Assembly (NCBI GenBank): GCA_014237955.1
Contig: JABABY010000002.1
Coordinates: forward strand, 1 to 43,903
Direction of reading: 5' to 3'
Length of the DNA stretch: 43,903 nucleotides
Source of the DNA: Planctomycetota bacterium
GTDB lineage: Bacteria; Planctomycetota; Planctomycetia; Pirellulales; UBA7805
Under the pieces are notes generated by a model. That model saw only the letters and a list, made by a program, of their open reading frames with translations. It did not search any database and had not been told where the DNA came from. Both the position numbers and the translations under genes were made by a program. Every line of letters begins with the position of its first letter. The first letter of the stretch is position 1. Positions 26,622 through 35,291 of the stretch are shown here, one piece after another.

Positions 26622-27272
26622 ATGTCTTGTTCAGTAATAACAGAACGCAATGATCAGTTGTGCGGTGATTGGGAAAACCGATTGACCGATGAGCAGCTAC
26701 TGCTCTCCTACAGGGAGACCGGTAACGAGGCTCAGTTTGCTGAGCTTGTTGATCGGTATCGAGGACCGCTGATGTATTTCCTCAAGCGGCAAATCGGAAA
26801 TTTATCGATTGCGGAAGACGTCCTGCAGGCGACATTCATGCAATTGCATGTCAAATGCGAACAGTTCCAGGAAGGTCGACAAGTAAAACCATGGTTGTAT
26901 CGCATTGCAATCAATCAGGCGATCGACAGTAATCGTCGGAACCGTCGCCATGAAATTGCGAGCTTGAATCAATCCGGAAGTGAACAGGATGGCCAGCGGT
27001 GCGAGTTGGTGGATTTGGTTCGTGGTGGCGGACTCCAGCCCGCGGAAACTCTCCAGAAGCAGGAGCAGAGCGAGTCGGTGCGTAGGGCGGTAGAAAAGTT
27101 ACCGCTCCAACTGCAGACGATTGTGTCGTTGGTGTTTTTCCAGGGCCTCAAATATCGCGAGGCGGCCGAGAAGCTTTCGATTCCTGTCGGAACCTTGAAA
27201 AGTCGTATGCATACCGCATTGCTGCAGTTGCGGGCAACTTCACCGGAGTTGCAGTTTTCCGAAGCAGCATAA
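26622..27272 (+). CDS. ECF-type RNA polymerase sigma factor
   Basis: 216 residues. Region 2 covers about 30-100 (FAELVDRYRGPLMYFLKRQI, AEDVLQATFMQLH, KPWLYRIAINQAID) and region 4 about 145-205 (LPLQLQTIVSLVFFQGLKYREAAEKLSIPVGTLKSRMHTALLQLR). Regions 1 and 3 are absent, as usual for ECF factors. No anti-sigma gene follows. Instead a sigma-70 family gene begins 56 bp later on the same strand. It has a 258-bp upstream gap in which I recognised no promoter. Regulation may be through the adjacent factor or receiver. Confidence 0.93.
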   Translation: MSCSVITERNDQLCGDWENRLTDEQLLLSYRETGNEAQFAELVDRYRGPLMYFLKRQIGNLSIAEDVLQATFMQLHVKCEQFQEGRQVKPWLYRIAINQAIDSNRRNRRHEIASLNQSGSEQDGQRCELVDLVRGGGLQPAETLQKQEQSESVRRAVEKLPLQLQTIVSLVFFQGLKYREAAEKLSIPVGTLKSRMHTALLQLRATSPELQFSEAA

Positions 27273-27327
27273 AAAAGGTTCAGTAAGTAGTTGTTTACCA
27301 AAGATTTTCCAACGGAGTTTACTGAAA

Positions 27328-28821
27328 ATGACAAACGCTTCCAGGATTGCCGGAGTGTCCAGGGCTACTGAGAAAAACAAGATATCTCGAGTTCATCATG
27401 AGCCCAAGAGAAACGAGAAATCCAAACCAGTCGCGGAGGACAATCCGGTTCGTTTATATCTCATGCAAATGAGTACGTTTCCCATGCTCAGTCGTGCTGA
27501 GGAATTGGAAGCGGCCAAAAATATCGAAAGTTCGCGTAAAAAGTATCGTGAAGAAATGCTGGCAAATTATTACATAATCTGCGGCGCGATCAATATTCTT
27601 GAAAGTATTGGGCGAGGGACACTGAGGGTTGATAGGACACTGGACTTTTCAGCCTCAGACGCATTAAAACGCCAGCACATTGAGTGTCGTATGGGGCCCA
27701 ATCTCGAGACGCTCAAAAAACTCGTAGACGACATGCCGGCGGACTTTAACACGGCAGTGAATCGTAAAATGCACAAGCAAAAGCGCCATCACGCGTGGCG
27801 GCGGCTTTCGAGGCGCCGCACAAAGGCGATGCGACTTCTTGAGGAGTTGCAAATACGTATCGAACAGCTTGAACCATTATTTAAAAATGTAATTGATATC
27901 AGCCAGAAAATGAACCGCGCCAAGCGTCAGGTGGATAAAAATCGCGCAAAACATTATTTGGGTTCGGCATCAGAAAGTCGCGCCGAAGTCTGTAGGTTGA
28001 TGAAGTTGACCCTTGAGTCCCCCGCGACTCTCGACCGACATGTGAAGAAAATTACGCAATACCAGCAAGCGTATGTTCAAGCAAAGCGAGATTTAGTGGC
28101 AGGCAATCTTAGATTGGTGGTTTCGGTTGCAAAGAAGTACACCAACCGAGGCTTGAGCATCATGGATCTTATTCAGGAGGGAAACGCCGGCCTCCTTCGT
28201 GCCGCAGAAAAATTTGAGTACAAGCGAGGTTATAAGTTTTCAACCTATGCGGTGTGGTGGATTAAGCAGGCAATTACGCGGGCCATAGCCGACCAGAGTC
28301 GGACCATTCGAATACCAGTACACGCGATTGGGAAAATGCTGATGATTCAGGATCGTATGTCGGAATTAGTCCAACAGCTGGGTCGAGAGCCAAGCATCGA
28401 AGAGATGGCAGAGGTTACAAAACTAAATGCTAGAGATGTTCGATCACTAATAAAAATGCGACAGCCGCCGCTATCCCTCGACCATCCCAGTGGCACGCTT
28501 GACGAGGTTCGTTTTGGTGAGGCTATTCACGATACTCGAGGTGTGGATCAGATAGAGTCTCTTCACCATCACCACCTTCGGGAGCGTCTCGATAGCGTGA
28601 TGCGTGTTTTAGATGTACGTGAGCGGGAAATCTTGCGGTTACGATATGGACTGGCAGATGGAAGTACGAAAACCTTAGATGAGATCGGGAAAATATTTTC
28701 AGTATCACGAGAGCGAATTCGTCAAATTGAATGTCGGGCCATGAATAAACTGAAGGCACCGGCGCAGTCGACTTGCTTGCGAGGATTTTTGAACATCGAC
28801 CAGGTGTCAGCGACCGCATAG
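27328..28821 (+). CDS. Sigma-70 family factor (RpoD/group 2 type)
   Basis: 497 residues. A basic N-terminal tail (1-35) precedes region 1.2 (NPVRLYLMQMSTFPMLSRAEE). There is a long non-conserved helical stretch (about 75-235), then region 2 (RLVVSVAKKY, SIMDLIQEGNAGLLRAAEKF, KFSTYAVWWIKQAITRAIAD), region 3 (IRIPVHAIGKM) and region 4 (LDVREREILRLRYGL, TLDEIGKIFSVSRERIRQIE). The acidic region 1.1 of primary factors is lacking, which suggests an alternative group 2 factor. The Arg/Lys-rich non-conserved region (about 148-235) is longer than in most group 2 factors. It sits between an ECF sigma gene and a receiver gene. Confidence 0.93.
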   Translation: MTNASRIAGVSRATEKNKISRVHHEPKRNEKSKPVAEDNPVRLYLMQMSTFPMLSRAEELEAAKNIESSRKKYREEMLANYYIICGAINILESIGRGTLRVDRTLDFSASDALKRQHIECRMGPNLETLKKLVDDMPADFNTAVNRKMHKQKRHHAWRRLSRRRTKAMRLLEELQIRIEQLEPLFKNVIDISQKMNRAKRQVDKNRAKHYLGSASESRAEVCRLMKLTLESPATLDRHVKKITQYQQAYVQAKRDLVAGNLRLVVSVAKKYTNRGLSIMDLIQEGNAGLLRAAEKFEYKRGYKFSTYAVWWIKQAITRAIADQSRTIRIPVHAIGKMLMIQDRMSELVQQLGREPSIEEMAEVTKLNARDVRSLIKMRQPPLSLDHPSGTLDEVRFGEAIHDTRGVDQIESLHHHHLRERLDSVMRVLDVREREILRLRYGLADGSTKTLDEIGKIFSVSRERIRQIECRAMNKLKAPAQSTCLRGFLNIDQVSATA

Positions 28822-28832
28822 GAGTGCCCCCG

Positions 28833-29312
28833 ATGATCTCACTCGACAACGTTTGCGATCATGACAACGACAAGTTGGGGGAGTGCTTCAAAAAGAAGGC
28901 ACATCAGTCGTGTGGAAAAATTATTTCGAAGCGACTCTTTGTGGCCGAGTCTGATCATGAACGTTTGACTTTACGGAGCCATGCTCTAGAGCATATTGGA
29001 TATGAGGTGATTGCTTGTCAGGCCATGGAAAATATTCTTCCTGCCATACATTTGATGTTCGCCCAAAAGACCAACCAGACGCTTGTTGATCTGGTGATTT
29101 GTGATGCTACACTCTTAAGCGATGCGGCAATCGAAAAGATTATTCAAACACAACGGGCCAATCGCTTTCCCCCGCTCATTTTGTTAGCCGACTCTCCTAA
29201 CTCCGAGATGCTTTCGCGGACAGCAAGATTAAAGCGTAACGCCACATTTGACAAAACATTCAATCCGCTACGGCAATTGGATGTCGTCCGCCAGCTGGCG
29301 CCTATCCTATAA
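28833..29312 (+). CDS. Stand-alone receiver-like protein
   Basis: 159 residues from the ATG at 28833, which has GGAG (28821-28824) 8 nt upstream overlapping the stop of the sigma gene. A frame open to 28773 lacks such a site. After about 30 hydrophilic residues comes a receiver-like fold: RLFVAESDHERLTLR with the acidic pair, VDLVICDATLL with the likely phospho-Asp, PPLILLAD, and FDKTFNP with a possible conserved Lys. There is no output domain. The 11-bp spacing to the sigma gene implies translational coupling and a role in controlling that factor, for instance by partner switching. That role is an inference. Confidence 0.75.
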   Translation: MISLDNVCDHDNDKLGECFKKKAHQSCGKIISKRLFVAESDHERLTLRSHALEHIGYEVIACQAMENILPAIHLMFAQKTNQTLVDLVICDATLLSDAAIEKIIQTQRANRFPPLILLADSPNSEMLSRTARLKRNATFDKTFNPLRQLDVVRQLAPIL

Positions 29313-29682
29313 GCGGAATCGTCTTGCAGAACGTGGCGTTGTGTTGCATCGTTGTTCCATAGTATGAGAGTCTTTAGCGGGTCCTTTAATCAGCTGCCCA
29401 GAATCGTGTAGGCAGATATCTGCGGACCATCTTGGCAGCCTTCCATTGTCCGGGCATGTGAAGATGTACGGATTAGTAAAACTGCCAAATGTATGTTGTG
29501 GATAGCAGTTGTTGCGACTCTGCCGGCCTTTGAGTGTCCGGTGGTTTTGTAGTCGCGACCGAACCGATATTGCACGCTAGAGGTCTCATGACGGTTATGC
29601 CGATTGTGCCAGTTTCTGGTTGTTTATTGGGTACTGAGTGCAACAAAGTGCTTCCCGTCTTCCGCGTCGGAGCCATTTATTC
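29313..29682. other. Intergenic region before the efflux gene
   Basis: About 370 bases contain no convincing gene. A 10-bp palindrome CAGATATCTG lies near 29412-29421 (approximate). No promoter or terminator could be supported. Confidence 0.3.
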
Positions 29683-31371
29683 ATGCTGGGCGATTCGTTC
29701 CGTTGTTCGTCAAGCGGACTCTTGGCCGCTCGGGCTTGGTTTGCGCATCAAGCTAGCAAGCCTGCAGGGCGGCTTGTTTTAGTCTGTCTGTGTATCACCG
29801 TCTGTGCCAGCACAACCGGCTGTACCCGCTTTGGCGGTTCGAGTCTGATGGATTGGTGGCAGAATGGGATGAAGGTAGGCCCAAACTATGGCCGGCCTGC
29901 GGCGATGGTTGCTGACGATTGGATTGAGGAAGAAAACAAACATGTTCGAAGTGACCGCCCCGAGGATGTGTACTGGTGGACCGTGATGAACGATCCGGCT
30001 CTCAACAGGCTGATCGAACTTGCCAACGAAGAAAATTTGCCGCTCAAAATAGCTGGGATGCGGGTGCTTCAAGCACAGGCTACTCGTGCCATCGCGGTAG
30101 GTCTCATCTTTCCACAGTCGCAGGGTATTTCGGGCCAATATTTGTCGGTCCTGCAGAGCAAAAATCAGGGATTGGCTTTGCCACTTCCTGTAAACGATCG
30201 ATTACCCAATAACTGGCAAAACTGGAACACGGGTTTTAACCTCTCCTGGGAACTGGATGTCTGGGGCCGTTTCCGGAGGAATCTGGAATCCGCAAATGCA
30301 AATCTGGAAATGTCGGTGGAAGATTATGATGCTGTACTGGTAGGCCTCCTGGCGGAAGTGGCAACCACCTATCTTGAATTGCGGACCTACCAACAAAGGC
30401 TTATTTATGCGCATCAGAATGTTGCAGCCCAGGAAGGATCGTTAAAAATTGCCCAGGTCCGTTTTGAGGCGGGCGAAACAGATAAGCTTGATGTGACGCA
30501 GGCCGAATCCAATCTGGGCAATACTCAGGCTATTATTCCAGAATTGGAAATAGGGGTCCGCCAGTCATCCAATGCTCTGTGTGTTTTGCTAGGAATTCCC
30601 ACGCAAAAACTGGGGGATTTAGTGCCTGATCTCCAGACGCCAATCCCCACAGCACCGACCATTGTCTCAGTAGGCTTGCCCGCCGATTTGATTCGTCGGC
30701 GTCCTGATATCCGCGCCATTGAGCGTGCTGCTGCTATAGCAAGTGCACGCATTGGTGTTGTCGCATCGGAGCTTTATCCGAGTTTTTCCATCAACGGCAC
30801 GATTGGAACTTCGGCGCGTAATTTCGATAGGCTCTTCCAGGGTGATAGTACCAGTGGGATTATGAATCCCAGCTTCAGTTGGAAGATCCTGAATTATGGC
30901 CGCCTCATGAATGAAATTGCCATCCAGGATGCAGTATTCCAACAGCGTGCGATTGAATATCAAGAAAGAATTTTGGTGGCAAACAAAGAAGTCGAAGATT
31001 CGTTGATCAGCTATATCAAGACACAAAAACAGGTGAAATATTTAAATGAAAGTGTGGCGGCTTTAAAGGAATCTGTGCGATTGGCAGAACTCAAATACAA
31101 AGCTGGCGAAATCGATTTCAATAGGGTGTTTCTCTTGCAGAGCGATCTTACTAAGGCCCAAGACCAGTTAGCCCAGAGCCAGGGGAACGTGGTAATGAGC
31201 CTAATTGGTATTTATCGAGCGCTAGGGACGGGTTGGCAAATTCGCCTTGGAAACCAATCGTCCGCAGTTGCCGATCAAACGGCAACGCTCGAACAGATAC
31301 CACGTGTGGCGAGTCCGGCACCTTTTAGGAAGGTTGCCTCACAGTCGATCCGGAGATTGCCGTCGCCGTGA
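29683..31371 (+). CDS. RND efflux outer-membrane lipoprotein (NodT/OprM/TolC-like)
   Basis: 562 residues from ATG 29683, with GGAG about 10 nt upstream. An upstream GTG at 29638 is possible. A signal sequence ends in the lipobox STTGC with Cys47 as the lipidated residue, which gives a rather long leader. Two outer-membrane efflux repeats follow, with the typical WW..F.DP.L..L pattern (VYWWTVMNDPALNRLIELA), LSWELDVWGRFRR, DLIRRRPDIRAIER and LYPSFSINGTIG. This is the exit duct of a tripartite pump. No RND pump or periplasmic adaptor gene is adjacent, so its partner lies elsewhere. Confidence 0.92.
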   Translation: MLGDSFRCSSSGLLAARAWFAHQASKPAGRLVLVCLCITVCASTTGCTRFGGSSLMDWWQNGMKVGPNYGRPAAMVADDWIEEENKHVRSDRPEDVYWWTVMNDPALNRLIELANEENLPLKIAGMRVLQAQATRAIAVGLIFPQSQGISGQYLSVLQSKNQGLALPLPVNDRLPNNWQNWNTGFNLSWELDVWGRFRRNLESANANLEMSVEDYDAVLVGLLAEVATTYLELRTYQQRLIYAHQNVAAQEGSLKIAQVRFEAGETDKLDVTQAESNLGNTQAIIPELEIGVRQSSNALCVLLGIPTQKLGDLVPDLQTPIPTAPTIVSVGLPADLIRRRPDIRAIERAAAIASARIGVVASELYPSFSINGTIGTSARNFDRLFQGDSTSGIMNPSFSWKILNYGRLMNEIAIQDAVFQQRAIEYQERILVANKEVEDSLISYIKTQKQVKYLNESVAALKESVRLAELKYKAGEIDFNRVFLLQSDLTKAQDQLAQSQGNVVMSLIGIYRALGTGWQIRLGNQSSAVADQTATLEQIPRVASPAPFRKVASQSIRRLPSP

Positions 31372-31419
31372 TCGCCAAGTATCCCATACTTGAGCATAGT
31401 ATGAGAGATCCGCACCACG

Positions 31420-31458
31420 TGTGCGTCATGGCAAAATTACCATGACGCACAGATTTTC
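31420..31458 (+). terminator. Terminator between convergent genes
   Basis: A perfect 12-bp inverted repeat, TGTGCGTCATGG (31420-31431) and CCATGACGCACA (31440-31451), has an 8-nt loop and is followed by GATTTTCTT. It lies about 50 nt after the efflux gene stop and 28 nt before the end of the convergent HdeD-like gene. Just upstream, CATACT (31385-31390) and AGTATG (31398-31403) form a smaller hairpin. Confidence 0.65.
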
Positions 31459-31478
31459 TTGCAGCGAGAATCAACGCT

Positions 31479-32057
31479 TTATGCTTCGGAGCGATCCTTC
31501 AGTTCGTTACCGAGCATCACCCAATACCAACCGTTGAAAATCATTTCGATACCGATGTAGAGCCCAATAATCATGGCCCCTGTGTACGGCCAGCCTTTAT
31601 AAATCAGAACCCCTAAAAGCAATGCAATGATGCCGCTCAGAAGCGCCCAGCCCCAGCCAGCAAATTGCATAGATAGGGCCGCTATGATACGAATAATCCC
31701 ACCAACAATAAAGAAAGCAGCCAATAGCGCACTAAGGACGAGGACCGCTTCTTGATGATCGTCCACCATGAATAAACCGACGACAACATAAATGATGCCG
31801 ATAAGAAGATTGAGAAGGAACCCATTCCATTTGCCGGCCCAAAAGGCATTGATGATCTGGGCAATACCACCGGCAAGGATTAAGATTCCAAAGAGCACCA
31901 CGGCTGCCTGAGAGGCAAAGAAACAATAGATTACCGCAATGACCCCAAGGATGATAAGTACCAGCCCTAGGGTGGTAAACCACTTCCAGTCATCCTGCAG
32001 GTGCTCAAGTTCGTGAGTATCTTTCACATTTGTTCTCGCCGGTGCGCGCTTAGCCAT
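31479..32057 (-). CDS. HdeD/DUF308 family membrane protein
   Basis: 192 residues with six predicted membrane segments in three similar pairs, each ending in a W/G-rich turn (for example GILILAGGIAQIINAFWAGKW and FFIVGGIIRIIAALSMQFAGW, given here as shorter patterns GGIAQIINAF and GGIIRIIAAL). This is the DUF308 repeat of the HdeD family, linked to acid resistance in enterobacteria, although most members have no proven role. GAGGAG precedes the ATG at 32057. It faces the efflux gene across a terminator. A 512-bp gap separates it from the divergent permease gene. Confidence 0.88.
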   Translation of the reverse strand: MAKRAPARTNVKDTHELEHLQDDWKWFTTLGLVLIILGVIAVIYCFFASQAAVVLFGILILAGGIAQIINAFWAGKWNGFLLNLLIGIIYVVVGLFMVDDHQEAVLVLSALLAAFFIVGGIIRIIAALSMQFAGWGWALLSGIIALLLGVLIYKGWPYTGAMIIGLYIGIEMIFNGWYWVMLGNELKDRSEA

Positions 32058-32569
32058 GTCTTAATCTCCTCGTCATTGTCGATAGGGATACGTTCTTTCC
32101 ATTTGATCTTTTTTGCAAAGCGACATACGGGTGCTCCGTATCATGAAATCGCTCAGAAGCTGTGAGAGACCGGTGTGGCAGTCTCAGTTTCTATCCTGAT
32201 TGGGCAATTGCTGAAAAGCAATGGTCTCCTGCCTTTGTGGCAAAAAGAACACAAGTCATTCGGTATTCGTGTTTTATAGCCCCTTGCAGCTTGGATCGAT
32301 CGAGCAAGAAAATTGGTTCCCGAACTCTTTTTTGCGATCTGCCCAACAGCGACTGAGAAGAAGTTTCCAATGGGATTTCTTCTGATTTTCGATGGACAGG
32401 ACAAACGGGGCCGAATTTTAGCCTCAGCGAGACATCGAAATGCCCTGGGCTTGCGGATGACTATGATCGGGTGAATGTTTTGTCTAGAATTTTATACGCC
32501 TCCTAGGCAAAGCGAAACCGCGCAGTTGTCAGCTCGGAGCGTGGCGGCAGCCACCCGAATTTTGCAGAA
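32058..32569. other. Divergent intergenic region with small hairpins
   Basis: This 512-bp gap lies between the HdeD-like gene (minus) and the AI-2E gene (plus). It contains a hairpin with a GAAA tetraloop, ATTGCT/AGCAAT at 32207-32222, and a weak GAGAC/GTCTC repeat near 32166-32185. No gene could be supported. The 83-residue minus-strand frame at 32153-32404 has no features. Confidence 0.35.
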
Positions 32570-33682
32570 ATGGGTTATATCGTGCAGCAAGCCAGTGCTA
32601 CGGGGCCATCCCGTGCCTTGAGAACTCTCTACTCTGCCGCTGCTTTTGTCATTGTCGTGGCGGGCATACGGGTCGCCGCACCGCTATTGGTACCCCTGCT
32701 CTTGTCTATCTTCATTGCCATTGTTTGCGCTCCGATACTCACCTGGCTTAAGTCAAAGCGTGTGCCGGTAGTGCTGGCTCTTGCGATTGTTATTGTTGGT
32801 CTAACGCTCATCGCCTTGGGTTTCATCGTTTTGATGGGTTCGTCGATTAACAGCTTCTCCCAAAATTTGCCAGGTTACGAAGCGAGTCTTAAGAAGACTG
32901 TGGACAGCGTGTTTAAATGGCTCGATCAATACAAATCGCTTCAGGGGTTGGAGCAATTTTCAGGGCAGGATTTTGTGACATCCATCCGGCAGTCTCTTGA
33001 TGTCGGTGCCGCAGTACAATTTGCTGGAGGGATGGTGAGCAGCCTGGGGGGTGCCTTTGGCAGTGCGTTTATGGTCGCCCTCACCGTAGTTTTTATTCTT
33101 TTGGAAGCAGCAGGATTTCCGTCCAAATTGGCCGCACTGTCCGGGGGCTCACAAAACACTCGGCAGCAGTTTAGTCGTATCGTTGCCGACGTAAGACATT
33201 ACCTTGTGTTGAAGACCATCATGTGTTTTGCAACGGGATTGCTGACAGGATTGTTTCTTTTTTTTATGGGGCTGGACTACCCATTTCTCTGGGGAACCCT
33301 GGCCTTTCTATTAAATTTTATACCAAATATCGGTTCCTTTATTGCCGCGATCCCCGCAGTGATTCTGGCGCTCGTTCAATTAGGCTGGCAGGGGGCTGGC
33401 TGGATTATTGTGGGCTACGTTGTCATCAATATGCTTATCGGTAACGTCATAGAGCCACGAGTCTTTGGTCGGGGACTGGGTCTTTCGCCGCTCGTAATCT
33501 TTGTGGGATTGGTCCTTTGGGGATGGATTCTCGGACCTGTTGGGATGGTTCTCTCGGCCCCTTTGACGATGGTGGTGAAAATTACACTAGAAAGCCAACC
33601 CGACGCGCACTGGATTGTGGTCCTGCTTAGTTCCGATGCGAGCGTTGCTACGCCAGCGGTATCCTCCAATACAACGCATTAA
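32570..33682 (+). CDS. AI-2E family transporter (TqsA/PerM-like permease)
   Basis: 370 residues. It has two N-terminal membrane segments (about 22-60), a third (about 67-90), a soluble helical stretch (about 95-150), and a C-terminal membrane block with FLFFMGLDYPFLWGTLAFLLNF (shown as the pattern LDYPFLWG..AFLLNFIPNIGS), NVIEPRVFGRGLGLSPLVI and WGWILGPVGMVLSAPLT. The last two are the family hallmarks. Family members have been linked to quorum-signal export or Na+/H+ exchange, and substrate cannot be assigned from sequence. The gene appears to be transcribed alone. Confidence 0.92.
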   Translation: MGYIVQQASATGPSRALRTLYSAAAFVIVVAGIRVAAPLLVPLLLSIFIAIVCAPILTWLKSKRVPVVLALAIVIVGLTLIALGFIVLMGSSINSFSQNLPGYEASLKKTVDSVFKWLDQYKSLQGLEQFSGQDFVTSIRQSLDVGAAVQFAGGMVSSLGGAFGSAFMVALTVVFILLEAAGFPSKLAALSGGSQNTRQQFSRIVADVRHYLVLKTIMCFATGLLTGLFLFFMGLDYPFLWGTLAFLLNFIPNIGSFIAAIPAVILALVQLGWQGAGWIIVGYVVINMLIGNVIEPRVFGRGLGLSPLVIFVGLVLWGWILGPVGMVLSAPLTMVVKITLESQPDAHWIVVLLSSDASVATPAVSSNTTH

Positions 33683-33784
33683 GCTGAGACGGATTACAGG
33701 TGTTTTGTTCCGCAAGGCGAATAGACGCCCAATCTACGTTAGCCAAGTCTCGTCGGTTGAGCGCGACTCCCGAATGATCAAAAA

Positions 33785-34144
33785 TCATTCTGCACTGTCA
33801 GGAGTATCCAGATCACTATCTCCTGCTGGTGACGGCTCCACAATGCGACCACCAGGGCGAACCATAACCAACTTTACCTGGTTGATATAGAGATAGTACG
33901 TCATGCCCTCTTCGCTATATACCAAGTAGTTGGGGCCAATGGCCTCGACCTTTTTTATACCCCCCCAGTCTGAGATGACGCAGCCGGTCGCTTCCCACTG
34001 AACATTGATCAGTTGCCCGATTGTCAGGGCAGAAAACATCGGGTGGTCGGGGTTAACTGCACGGAAGTTTTGTCCGCCCATCGCAACACATAAGCCTCCA
34101 ACAACAAGCGACAATGCCAATAAAGTTGTAAAAATACGTGACAT
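33785..34144 (-). CDS. Small secreted hypothetical protein
   Basis: 119 residues from ATG 34144, preceded by AAAGGA. A longer frame to 34222 lacks a ribosome site and would bury the signal peptide. A signal peptide covers about residues 1-22 (LLALSLVVGGLCVAMGG). The remaining part has a beta-rich pattern (LINVQWEATGCVISDWGG, NYLVYSEEGMTYYLYINQVKLV), a single Cys in the mature chain, and an acidic tail. The family was not recognised. A 7-bp hairpin GAATGAT/ATCATTC (33772-33790) overlaps the stop codon. A TACAAT box at 34177-34182 (minus) may be a -10 element. Confidence 0.65.
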   Translation of the reverse strand: MSRIFTTLLALSLVVGGLCVAMGGQNFRAVNPDHPMFSALTIGQLINVQWEATGCVISDWGGIKKVEAIGPNYLVYSEEGMTYYLYINQVKLVMVRPGGRIVEPSPAGDSDLDTPDSAE

Positions 34145-34516
34145 GGTAGATTCCTTTAAGTTAGATGGACAAGAGTATTGTACCGGACAATGGACACGAT
34201 GATGATTTTGAAAAAGAATCACCTCCCCGATTGTGTTTCATTGGTATGGAATAATTTTATAGAGCGACTACAATATCCCATTCTGTGAAAGTGAAGACCG
34301 ACTTGCTAGCCAACTGTGGATTCATTTCCCGGCCCGCCATCACTACTCTTTAGTTGAAGATTCGCTTTCTGAAGCAGATTAGGGATAAAGTATGGTAGTT
34401 GCGTACCAGACTCGATGAACAACTCAAGTGATTCAAAAATGGTATTGCCCATTATTATCGCTATTTTGTAAAGCTCGCACCCCGTTACTGGGTGTTCGTT
34501 TGAAAGCAGGAATCGA
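34145..34516. other. Intergenic region, no gene seen
   Basis: About 370 bases upstream of the secreted protein contain a possible -10 element (34177-34182, minus) but no supported coding region. Confidence 0.3.
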
Positions 34517-34714
34517 ATGGGCAACACAGGTCCCAGAAACTGTACCGCTCCAGAATTGGCCAAGTACGGTATTGATCTGGTGGATTTTGTTCGTGTGAAG
34601 TTGCAGTGTCAGCAATGTGCGCAAGTGTGGGCTCCGGACCACGATCGAGGACAGCTTGTTCACCACTACTGGCATTGCCCCAATCGGTGCAATCATACGT
34701 TTTCCGAAGGTTAA
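34517..34714 (+). CDS. Possible small zinc-ribbon protein
   Basis: 65 residues. CQQC (near residue 31) and CPNRC (near residue 54) about 20 residues apart form a two-knuckle metal-site pattern. The first is preceded by GIDLVDFVRVKL and the second by HHYWH. Such pairs typify zinc ribbons. A GGA-type site lies 5 nt before the ATG. No other long plus-strand frame competes for this stretch. The protein is short and the family was not recognised, so it could be a chance frame. Confidence 0.45.
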   Translation: MGNTGPRNCTAPELAKYGIDLVDFVRVKLQCQQCAQVWAPDHDRGQLVHHYWHCPNRCNHTFSEG

Positions 34715-35291
34715 ATGTATCCTTCGGGCAGTCGAGACAACCGGTTTGATTGCTTGCCCGAGATGTCTCCGTTGTAGCCTTCAAAACAGAGCCTTCCGAA
34801 ATCAATCCACGGCCTTTTCTCGAAGGGCTAGAAAGTGGGATGTGGCAGCGAGAGAAGAGTCGTTTCTATCCTGAGCTTTTGGGGTGAAGGGTGCTCGTTT
34901 CCCGATTGTGCCGGGCGTTCTTTATCCCGAGGTATGTCCTATAGATCTGATGGCGGATCGCCTCAATGTCGCATTCTGAAATGTACCTGTATGCAATCAG
35001 TAGTTCAGATAATCCAAAAATAACGACTTTGAGTACGTTTTTTGACTTTTTGTCAGGTAAATCCGGCAAATTATCCGGCCCAGCCAATTTTTGCGAGTTA
35101 TTGTAGTAATAACTGGTATCCCGCCCTAGAATAAGTAGCGGGTGACCAGTCTGGTTGCGCAAGGTCTACAGCGGGCTGTTGCGATAAACCAGAAGCGGAG
35201 CAAGGCGTTTTACGTGCTGGCTAGTGTTTCGGAACAGAATCGCATCCCGGCACGTGGGTTTCTTTCAAATAATACTGGTCGGAGTCCTGCC
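34715..35291. other. Leader/intergenic region before the VWA-S74 operon
   Basis: This stretch of 577 bases has no supported gene. It includes a perfect 7-bp inverted repeat AGTTATT/AATAACT (35096-35114) about 180 nt before the operon start, which could be an operator or leader hairpin. An in-frame extension of the VWA gene up to 35142 is not favoured, because the signal peptide begins at 35292. Confidence 0.35.

Noticed and set aside
34306..34563. 85-residue minus-strand frame
   Set aside because: No supporting signal was found, and it overlaps the better patterned zinc-ribbon candidate on the plus strand.
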